Assembly (NCBI GenBank): GCA_020650975.1
Contig: JAIPMN010004133.1
Span: 1 to 39,434, forward strand
Direction of reading: 5' to 3'
DNA length: 39,434 nt
From: Apostichopus californicus
Lineage: Eukaryota; Echinodermata; Holothuroidea; Aspidochirotida; Stichopodidae
The position numbers were made by a program, and so were the translations under genes. The notes beneath the pieces were generated by a model. The model did not search any database. It saw only the letters and a program-made list of their open reading frames with translations, and was not told where the DNA came from. Numbering within the stretch: position 1 is the first letter of the stretch; each line of letters opens with the position of its first letter. Below, one piece after another: positions 1 through 10,400 of this stretch.

Positions 1-142
1 TTGATTTCATAATGCTTGAGAAAATATGACTGGATTAAATTCATATTGAGATGTCTCAAATTTTAGCCTCCTAAAATTGATCCATATACCAAAAAACCAG
101 CATAAATATGTATACTGCTTTCAAACTGATCATAATAAAACA

Positions 143-245
143 ATATTTTATTTCAAGAGTAAAATAGTTTCTCTTTTTCTTTTTATCACATTCTGTGGTT
201 TCTTTTGAGCAAATGAGGACAGGAGAACATTTGCTCATCTTTAAC
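143..245. repeat. Direct repeat A, copy 1 (103 bp)
   Basis: This block aligns without gaps to 813-915 (copy 2), with only a handful of mismatches by eye. It contains a long pyrimidine-rich run around 170-185. Its right end abuts repeat B copy 1 at 243. Copy 2 is not followed by repeat B, so the two blocks are separate units. Confidence 0.85.
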
Positions 246-338
246 AAATTTTTCTCCAATGGGAGCGAACACCCCTCCCTAGGATGGACATCAGCCAATC
301 ATTTCGCCCCCTAAACATCAAACTCTGGCTATGGGATC
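243..338. repeat. Direct repeat B, copy 1 (96 bp)
   Basis: This block is repeated at 370-465, 127 bp downstream in the same orientation, with about three mismatches. Such high identity at short spacing indicates a recent tandem duplication with a 31-bp spacer. Confidence 0.85.
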
Positions 339-369
339 TATCTATTTTTCATCTCAGCCCTCTTCTGAA

Positions 370-465
370 AACAAATTTTTCTCCAAGGGGAGCAAACACC
401 CCTCCCTAGGATGGACATCAGCCAATGATTTCGCCCCCTAAACATCAAACTCTGGCTATGGGATC
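370..465. repeat. Direct repeat B, copy 2 (96 bp)
   Basis: This is the second copy of the block at 243-338. The flanks diverge immediately on both sides, so the duplicated unit is well delimited. Confidence 0.85.
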
Positions 466-562
466 GCAGCCCAGCACCTAGGAAGAATAAAATGTCTTTT
501 TACAAACATCTACAGTGATGGTACTAACAGATTATTTACACTGCTGGACATGTGTCTTACAA

Positions 563-684
563 ACTAACAATCAAAACACGATAAAATCTTGACTGTGGTA
601 AGAGTAAGGCTCGTTTAATTTTCCTCTCCCTTTTACAGGTGCATGATGGGATATTACAGCATGCTCAGTGGTAAAGAGAGGTTG
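563..684. repeat. Dispersed repeat C, copy 1 (122 bp)
   Basis: This block matches 4651-4772 over an equal length, but more loosely than repeats A and B. Shared landmarks include GACTGTGGTAAGAG, CCTCTCCCTTT and GGTAAAGAGAGGTTG. The 4-kb separation and older divergence suggest copies of a small non-autonomous mobile element. I see no clear terminal inverted repeats. Confidence 0.7.
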
Positions 685-812
685 CGGACTGGTGAAAAAA
701 TCTCCAGGGATCACTTGTTCTAGAAAATCCTAAATGCTTTGGTGTAACATATTTAGCTGACAACATCTGGATCTACTGGTGTTTTGAGATTAATATAAAC
801 GAAAAATAACGT

Positions 813-915
813 ATATTTTATTTCAAGAGTAAAATAGTTTCTCTTTTTCTTTTTATCACATTCTGTGGTTTCTTTCAAGCAAATGAGGACATGAGAACGT
901 TTGCTATTCTTTAAC
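813..915. repeat. Direct repeat A, copy 2 (103 bp)
   Basis: This is the second copy of the block at 143-245, 670 bp away and in the same orientation. Differences cluster near the right end. No coding potential is visible. It could be a fragment of a dispersed element or a local duplication. Confidence 0.85.
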
Positions 916-1495
916 CGACAGCTTAGATTACTTAACCTACATGAAAAGGGAAACTTGAAGATTACGATTTAAAAATTTGCAAATTAAACTTTTTGGGGAC
1001 AAAAATCATGATTTGTATAAAAGTTGGGGGTTATCTCTGGTTTACAGTTTTAGCAAGGAAATGGACAGTTCTCAGAATTGTCATCAACTTATCAAAACTA
1101 ATTGAAAACTTTTAAATCATCTTGAATGATAATAAAAAAGAAGCATTTACACACATCTTCAGAATAGCAGCAATGAGGAATTATTACACATTGAGCGAGC
1201 AAGATTCAAATGCTACATTATTTCCCTGTAAATCCATAACAATTTTAACCACCTAGTTTAGCTTGAACTGAACTTTCATATCGTGCTACAAAGCACTCGT
1301 ACTGACAGTATGTGCAGTATAAATATCCTGTTTCTAACAGCTAGAGGTTAGGAACTGTTCATACTCGCAGTACAACTGCTTTGATGCATGACAAGAGAGT
1401 GGAGTATAGAGTGGTAGTAGCATTGGAAAATTGTCCCAATTGGCTGTTTTCTGCCATTTGTAAAATCAATCTCAATTCCACATGTGACAACTTAC

Positions 1496-4400
1496 CAGCC
1501 CTTCAGTGCATGTGCCCTGGGAATGTCTGGGTTGATCTGAAAAATACTGGACATTAGGACCGAGAGTGACCGGCCTCCAAAACTGGACAGTCTCGCCCCT
1601 TTGACCGCCACTACCGGATGGACGGACGCATCAAAGCCTTCAGCCTAAAAAATCAATACATTTGAGTATTTGACAAAGAATCTCACCTTAAGATAGTTTT
1701 CTTAGTTACAAGGTTGACCACATCACTAATATATCACGATGAATGTTGGTTAACAACTTGAAATTCATGCAAGTAAAAATGGATTAATTTGAGAGCAAAC
1801 CATCTCCATCAGTTGTCTAGGTAATGTGCATGGTATGTACAAATGCTAAGTATGTTTACATCATTTGCACTTGTATGCAAACATATTTGCAGTTGGCAAC
1901 ATGAAATGACTCGTTCTTACTAACGATACCCCGAGGTGTGCAGCAGGAACTTTTCCCTTAGCATCAACCATCTAGCAAATTTTTTCCTGAATGTGTTTTG
2001 CTAACAATTTAATCAACTTCCAGCAAGACACAAGCATTATAGACACACAGTGTTACGATTCATTAAAATGAGATTTGATTGTATATGGAAGATATAACCA
2101 CCACACAAACATCAAGGATTTGAATACATAAACACAGGTGAGTGACCATTCAAATGTCATTGGAAGCTCTCAGAGCTGCCAGCCGTTGGAAACATTTTCC
2201 AACAAGCCTACCTCTCTTCAACACAATTGTATGTTATTTTTTAACTATCCTATAATTTGTAGTGTTTATTGATTACACAAGTGGTGCAGCTTGCATAATG
2301 ATGACAATCTGAAAGTCAGTATCACAAAAATATCTTGCAACCAGTTAGTAGGTAGCCTATATAGTACTGTTACTAGAATCCCTGTAGAATTGTACCTGTA
2401 CTATTATTCTAGTACAGTTACTAGAATCCTGGTAGGGGTAGAGTGGCATAGTAGGTATCCTATATAGTAATGTTACTAGAATCCCTGTAGAATTGTACCT
2501 TGTACTATTATTCTAGTACAGTTACTAGAATCCTAATTGGGGTAGATGAAGGGAAGGGTTGTAGGATGTTCTCTTACATGCAATAGTTAACAGTTTTAAT
2601 CAGTATCTATATATTATAAAGGGGCAGATCACAGAGGAACAGACGTACCTCCTTTCCCCACAGGGTCATGTTGACCACCTTTCCAGAGTCGTCGACCAGA
2701 CTAACGTCTCGTTTAGAGACCTCTCTGCTGCTGGATTTGATTGTGACTTTTTGAACTTCCCCTGCCGTCTTAGCAACACCAATCACATCTGGTGAAAACA
2801 AGCGAATAAAGATTAATTTTATCATCAAAATGATAGACATGTCAATAATTCAAGATGTTTTCCCATCGCTAGAGATGTAGATATCACACAGACAGTTTTC
2901 AAAAACATGACTGAATGACAGCCAACATTTAAAAGAAAGTATGCTTTTTTTTTACCACATAAGATGAAACTGCAAGTATGGTGCAATGTGACAGCATCAT
3001 ATAACTTCCTAGGAGTATGCGACATGGAAGAAACATAATTTGCCCATCCTTCCATTCATCAGAAATTTCAACTATCAGTCAATGGGGAAGGGGGGGGGGA
3101 GTGGGGGGAGGGGGTGGAAGTGACTTAGATCGTTGTACGCGGACATAAACTCACCGACCATAGTGTCAGGGTTAGTATCTTGTAATTGGGTAATTGATCT
3201 GAAATCAAACTGTACATTGGGAATGGTCGAGTCTTCCTCTTCGCAAGGCATCATCTAGACGAAATAAAAACAGGAAAATATAGAGGTAGGGGTGGAGGCC
3301 GATTTAACCAACGTTTAGATTGTACTGACTTCAAGGAGAATGAAATGACACTGATTAATTCTTCATGCCTTACATACACTACAAAACTTGAACATTTGCT
3401 TACAGAAAAATGCACTCCCCCCGAAAAAAAAAAAAGTGAATAAAATTTAACGGCCAAAGTGGAAAAATGTAAAACACAAGATCAGTACAATGTAGAGTTG
3501 AACTCAATTCACCTGACAATTGAGATCTTACTATATACTGAAATGCAATTCAACTTACAATTTCTTTAGGATAAAATGTCAAAAGTCCATTTAGAGACAC
3601 CCTTGTGGCAAAATTCCAATGATTTAAAAAGAGATAATTTTAATGAAAATTGAACTCAACCTAGAGATACTGGATGCTAACACATGCAACTGAAACTTAA
3701 AAACACTATGACCGTTTTGGGCAGAAAATACCACATTCAGTTCCAATTATTGAAAGGGTGTGAATGAAGTTGAAGAGTCATTAATTCTATCAAATTCTTG
3801 ATTAATTGGAGCAGAAAATTTTAAGCCAGTTGTGACTATTGGGGAGTGATGAAACATGTATTGGAAGCATGGAAAACTTTGATTCCTGCTTTAAGAGATC
3901 TTAGTGGATATCAACTGTTAGGGGGTTGGGGGGGAACTCAAAAATGATGCATTACCGTTGTTTCGGAATTAAAGGTGAGTTCATAATCATTCTGAATAGA
4001 GGTGTATTGTTTGTTAGCTGGCTTCAAGGTACCCTTGGATAAGAAGTACACCTGTAAAAAACAAAAACAAGGATAAATATTTGCATAATTATTCACGTTG
4101 ATCATGAAAAGAAATTTACATTTACTTTCATTAAAGAACTTTTATGCATCAAGGCATATATGTAACAAATAGGCAAGAAATGTATGCGGTAACATGAGAT
4201 GAAAAATATTTGGGAAATGTGTTTTAACTTATAAACCCGATATGAGGTCTTAAAGAAACCAAACACACAAAAAACGGTTTTTGTAATTAGGTAAGCTTGC
4301 AATCAATGACGAATTTTCTGACCTTGCCTTTCTCCACCACATCGTAAAACTTGTCGACTTGATCCTTAAAAGCCGTAGCTCTAATTTCACCCGACTGATC

Positions 4401-7400
4401 AACTAAGTCCATCGAGAAGAGTTTCCCTTCTCCTCTCGAGTTACTCCAAGTCCGTATGTCCGATTTATTTGTAACTCGTACCTTTATCGTCCACCTGATG
4501 GAGAAAACGGAATAAACAAATTCAAGTTGAGTGGTAATGCGCACAAAACCAGATAGCTGGACATTTGGCCTCGATCATTTAGGCTTCTCATAATTGATTC
4601 CAATAGTTTCCTATCGCAAAACTGTCAGCAAAATAAATGTACCTTTGCATACTAACAATCCAAAACATGATGCAGCCTTGACTGTGGTAAGAGAAAGGTT
4701 TCATTATTATTCCTCTCCCTTTGACAGATGCATGATGGGATACAACACATGTTCTGTGGTAAAGAGAGGTTGATTTCTGACGATAAACTTTTCCTTCAAA
4801 CATCTTTACTTTCCGTCAAATTTATACATATCATAAAGAGAAGATATAGAGGGGAGGGGCATGGGGGTGATGGGACCATTCTGTGACTATTACGAATAGT
4901 CGAGATGTACACATAACATCATAAAATAACTCCTAAGGAGAGGTAATTTTGATAATCTCAATCAAATCAAGGTTTACAGCATTATATCTTGACCAATGAT
5001 AGGACACCAATCCGCTTTACATTGGATTATCTCTATCAGATGGCTTAATATACTTGAAATACGATATGCATGCATTTGTCAAATCAATGCCGTTTAATTT
5101 CTCACCACAAGAGAGGCTAGGCTCGAAAGGGGCCACAAACATGCCAACAGGTGGAAACCAGCTGACCATGGATGTGGCTTGCTGACCATTGGTCACTCCT
5201 GCCAAAATATGTAGGCCAATGGATAAAACTCTAAATGGAGGGCAGGGAAAATGTAATGTGTACTAAGGGTGACTTTTTGCAAATGACATTCTAAACATGT
5301 AAGCATTATTTTAAATACCTGTTTTGGTATGGCGTCAAACTAGATATGGGCTGACTCTTGGGTGGGCTGCCCATGTTATTGTTGAGACCGGTTCCAACAC
5401 GACTGAAGTTACCTCCAAAGGATCCCTTGGAAGATGGCACTGGTGACTGAATGTTACCTAGGAAACAAGATGAAGACGAATTATGAAAATTTAAGGTTAC
5501 AACCAAGTGTGCACAATTAATCTAGGCAAAAGAATCACCAATTATGGTGGTGGGGGTTCGAGGTAAATTGAATTTCATTTAGTAGCAATTTACAGGATTA
5601 ATGTAACTTAGTGCTAACTTGGAAACTACTAAGGTTGAAGTAAAAAACAGCTTAAGTGTAAGCTCATTGTATCCTAGGTAACTTGAGAAATCAGATTGAC
5701 CATTAGCAATGAAACAAAAACTTCCAAGGGCAATAGCTTAAAGGGATGTTTGCTTTGAATTTTGCAATCACAAACAAACATTTTAAACTCCCAGACTTCC
5801 CAAATGATGAAAAACTGACACATTTGCTGAGGTATAATTTATTTAACCTCAGCAATACAAAGTGTTTGCAATAAACTGCTGAGATAATAACCATAATAGT
5901 TGCTGATCAATAATTACACACATATTACATATTCAGATATTACATATTAAGAAAAGCTTATGAATTCCAAAAGACTGAGTTGATGTGAATGTAATATCTT
6001 TACAAGCTTTTCAAAGAGTTTTTATTATAACTGTAGAACTAAGATGAACATTTTCTCATATTACAAAATGGTCAAGTTGGTATGGAAACCAAAGATGACT
6101 TTTATACATACCAGTAAACAAGATTTTTAATATCATAATGACAACTCAAACACAATTTCTCAGGAATTGGGATAATTCGTACATAAGTTTTATTTAGTGA
6201 TTGCCATTAAATCAAGTACAAATTGTGCAATTCAGTCAAGGTAAAAAAAAATAAATGCTTTATTCAAAAATTAATTCATCAACAAGGAAACAAGAATATG
6301 TCAAATATTGCTTGCCGTGTGAATTGTATGCAATCAATTTACTTTAATTCATACAATGATAGAAAAGAAAATAATGTCCAATATTTAAAAAACTTGGTTA
6401 AGGAGTACTAAAAACCAGCCATTTGTAACAAAAGACTCAATAATACTTACAATATTTTGACGCTTTTCAACGTAAAAACTGTTGATGTAATACAATTAGG
6501 TTGTCTACATAGTTTAAGAACAAAATATACAAAAGTTTATGCAATTATATAAAAATAAGTTAGCTTGGAAGTATAATGGTTGTACTAGATGAAAGAGTGT
6601 TGAAAGTTGTTTCTACAAGTGATCAGCCTCATTTAAATTCCAATAGTAGCACACACTTTGTTATCATCTACCCCCTCCCCTCCCCTCCCCCATGTATTAA
6701 AAAAATAAAAATATAAAAAAAATATTAATATTCATGAAAAGTAAGGTAGTCCTGGGAATAATTTATCTGGAATCGCATCAAAAAATAACTATGCAAAATG
6801 GGAGAAAAATGCTACAAAAATGCAAATAAGTATAAAATATTTGGTATATTATCAGTATTTAATGAGAAATTATTTCCCTGTAGTCAATGAGTACTTTATA
6901 TTCGACTGGAGATAGAGTAACATCTTCTAATAACCCTTGTGAAATTTGCCTAAGAATTCCTACATTCTGTACACAGGATTGTTTGTGTTGACATAAACTT
7001 GCACCAAACATGTGCGAGGGTGTTAGATACACAATGTGAGGATTTGCTGTATCATTCACACTTTTTGTTTTGAACTTGGATTGGGTATTTTTTGAAGTTA
7101 CAAATACTTGCAGGCAAACAGAAGATCAGTTCTGTGATGAGTCTACGGCACCACACATACCTGTTCAAAGTGCATTTTTGTTAAAAAAGATATCTACTTC
7201 TGATGTTGCTATATCAAAAGACAGCGAGCAAGAATTAAACAAGAATATCATCAAGGTGGTAGAAATGCATTTCTCTTTCATCCGTTAGAATTAAATTGAC
7301 ACCCAGATCATTCTTTGGAGGTTTCAGATTCATTCTCCTATTTTGACACTCATGTTGATTCTAATGCTGTAAATAGCCTAAGTTGTATCATTACTTAAAC

Positions 7401-10400
7401 ACTCATATTGATGTGAATATTTCACTCTGGCAACATCATGTAAATGGCAAAAATCATTTTTTTTTGCTAAACTAACTCAAAATGACAACATTTTCAAACC
7501 ACTCATTTCTTTCTGACATTTTGTAGAGCAATTGAATTTATACAATTAATAAATGAAATAAATGAATATTTATCATAAATGACACAATCCTAAGGTTATG
7601 TGTACACATTGATACTTTCTTTGCACTTGTGTAGTTATTTTGGTTAATTTCCAGAACAACTCTTTATTTTCTACATAAGATAAATTATTCCGTGTCTACC
7701 AGCAGTCAAGTCTTAGATAATACACACTCTGTTATTCTATTCAATGTTGGTAATCTCAAAACACCGAAGAGAAATATACAGGAAATCCAATAGTCAAAGG
7801 TCACATTCTGGATGTATGACTCCTTCCAGAAGACTATCTTGTACATTATACATAAGATTGACCCTAACCTCAAATATCTGGAAGGTAAGAGTCCACTTCA
7901 AGGAATGTTAGCTCAGTGGTTAACGCCGGTGCCTTCCAATCATAAGGTCTCCGGTTCGACTCACTCCAAGATTAATGTATGTCGTCCAGTTACAGAGTTG
8001 TTGACAATTCATAATCATGGACGTTAAATATGAATGTAAGAGACTGACTTCGGTCAGCTTGCGGCTTTGATAAGCCTATGAGGCTTCTTCGCAAGTTCCT
8101 GCTTGCGGGAGGATCTAAAATACATACAATACATACTTCAGGTACAAATATCACAGGTTGTAAAGTGATGATACACAATATAAACATCACAGATGCAGCA
8201 AGCTATTTAGACTGGCAGGGATGAGAAATGGTAGTTGTTTTGTGTGTAGTCATTTCCCACAAATAAACAAACAAAATCATATTCTGTTGATTGCGAAACA
8301 CTTCGGCCATTCCATGCATCAATTTCTCATGAAAATGCCCTCCTGAATTATTATCCAAATTATTATCCTGATTATTATCCACGGTTACATAATCATTTAA
8401 ATTTCGAGATAATTCCAAAGCAGTTGTTATTGTACTCATTCAAATAAAGTTAATAATGTGTAATATATCTCAGCAACTGACAAAACCATGATGCTGTGAA
8501 CTCGATCAAATATGCTCCATGTTCTTTCTGTATTATTAATGATTTAAAAGACATACTTTGATAACATTCCTTTACATAAAGTTAAGCAGTCAAGACTGTA
8601 ACTCTTGTAATTTCCACATGACTACATTATTTCTGAACTATTGCAACGATGCCTGTCGCTAATTTCCTGAGCTACTAGGTCTAATCTGATCGTTTCCACC
8701 TTGCGTCTGGCTTTCTCTTCAGCTAGCCGTTCTTTTTCTATCTGTAAGGAGAAACAAAAGAAATTCACATTTTTCGTAAAAGAAAAAGATGGCAATACGA
8801 TCCCACATCCAAACTTTACGTTTTCATCCAGAAAGAATGATCTTTCAAAACCTGTTGACCAAAGATTTGGAAATACTTTCCAAATTTTGAACAAGATGTG
8901 AAGGCAAATCCACATATGAACACGGGTAACAGTTATTGAAAGCTAGGAAACCTAACATCTGGCAAGTTATCTAAAGCCTATCCAATCAAATTGACATGGG
9001 TTTCATTCATGAACTCTTCTTCCATCAAAATCTTGTCCAAATTTATTAAATAATTCCCCACTGAGCTGACGACACTGTTATAAGGATTGCCACCCACCCA
9101 ACATGTCTGCAATATTTAGGGAGAGATACCTAAACTAGTGACATTTTTTTCCCCCAAAAATGATGCTAAGACTACCGTACTTTATTTGGTCACATGAAAA
9201 CCAGTGACTGGCTGTTAGATTGTTAGTGTTTACCTCTAGTCTCTCCCTCTCGATCTGTAATCTTCTTAACTCTACTTTCAATAGTAATTCTGTGGTCTGA
9301 GATGAACAGTATTGGCAGCATTGAGTAGGTTTTATCTACGGAGGGAAGAAAAGAAAGCATTCACCATCTTGGGTAGGAAGAACAAAACCCAATTAACCAA
9401 ACATCTACTGGTGGTGGTTATTATACAGCATAAGTCAGAGAAGGGTGACATAGATAAAAATAATAACATAAAAGATCCGAATGGAGTAGGGTAAAGGGAG
9501 TGGGTTGAAGGGAGTGGGTTGAAGGGAGTGGGTTGAAGGGAGTGGGTTGAAGGGAGTGGGGCGGAGGGAATGGGTTGAAGGGACTGGGGTGAAGGGGGAG
9601 GCAGAAGGGGATATAAAGGGTCCAACCATCCACCATCAAGTTCTAATGAACAACTATCAATGTTGTTTTTAAGAGAAGCTTTCAGAACTTGTGAACAACA
9701 GAGATAGATATTAAAGCTTTATGAGCTGTCACATGATTGATTTGAGCATCTGTTAAGATATCCTACCAGAAGTAGGCTCTGTACACAAACTACACATGGT
9801 ATAAATATTGTGTGTGGTTCATAACCATAATTCACTTCCCACCCGATTCTCTTCAGTTTATTTGAGCAATGCTATCTGACACCTGCTAATTTTCATCCGA
9901 AAAGGTGCACTTAGCGGCTAGAGAGGCTCAACAGTTGGTGACAATAATGTTGTTAGCTAGGGGGAAGGGGAGGGGGTGGGGAATCTGGAACATAAATTGC
10001 TTTAAGCCTCCTTGATCCAACTGGCAGCAGTGCAGCCTTGCAACAAGCTGCGCATGTGGCATGTCGACAAAACTAGCACCTTCCAGGACGAAGACGAAGA
10101 CAACCCCTTGTACCTCTAAAGATGGCAGGGTCTTCCTGAAAATTTGGTATGTCTAGGATTAGTCTCTACATCTGTCTGGCAAAGTAACACCCTTCACCAG
10201 AACATTATCATTCATCAGTTGTGATATTGAGTACAACAACCTAATGAAAAGATTTTGTTTTTTTTTCATTTCAAATTAATCTGGTGAGAAAAGTACAACA
10301 CGTCAAATACAACAAGCTAAACCTACCTGAGGTAGGCCTAACCCATCTGAACTGTCCATGGCTTCTAGACCACTGACAACATTCTTCCAAGAAAGCTCAG

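Larger units (their letters stand above)
1..1495. other. Non-coding flank left of the last visible RPA1 exon
   Basis: This stretch should be the start of the RPA1 intron after the exon ending at 1496. I searched the minus strand for the next RPA1 piece (the region after the Gly-Trp at the end of DNA-binding domain B, then the zinc-binding domain) and found none. The remaining RPA1 exons are therefore presumably left of the window. What it does hold is repeats: a 103-bp block present twice, a 96-bp block present twice and one copy of a 122-bp block, listed separately. Confidence 0.6.

Noticed and set aside
6859-7115. Minus-strand open segment ending ...[10 protein letters not shown], possibly a terminal exon
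   Set aside because: There is one plausible acceptor but no matching upstream exon or recognisable family, and a plus-strand frame of similar length overlaps it.
7902-7968. Functional tRNA gene
   Set aside because: A- and B-boxes and a partial acceptor stem are present, but I could not fold a normal anticodon arm. The same unit with its long body occurs again at 24217-24458, so it is a SINE head.
8203-8439. 78-codon minus-strand open frame rich in Asn and Asp
   Set aside because: It lies after the stop of the nested gene, has a TGA directly before its ATG, and its ATTATTATCC-type repeats explain the Asn/Asp run. It may be 3' untranslated sequence.
9332-9639. Proline/serine-rich minus-strand open frames in all three frames
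   Set aside because: They come from the 14-bp minisatellite, which stays open in every frame.
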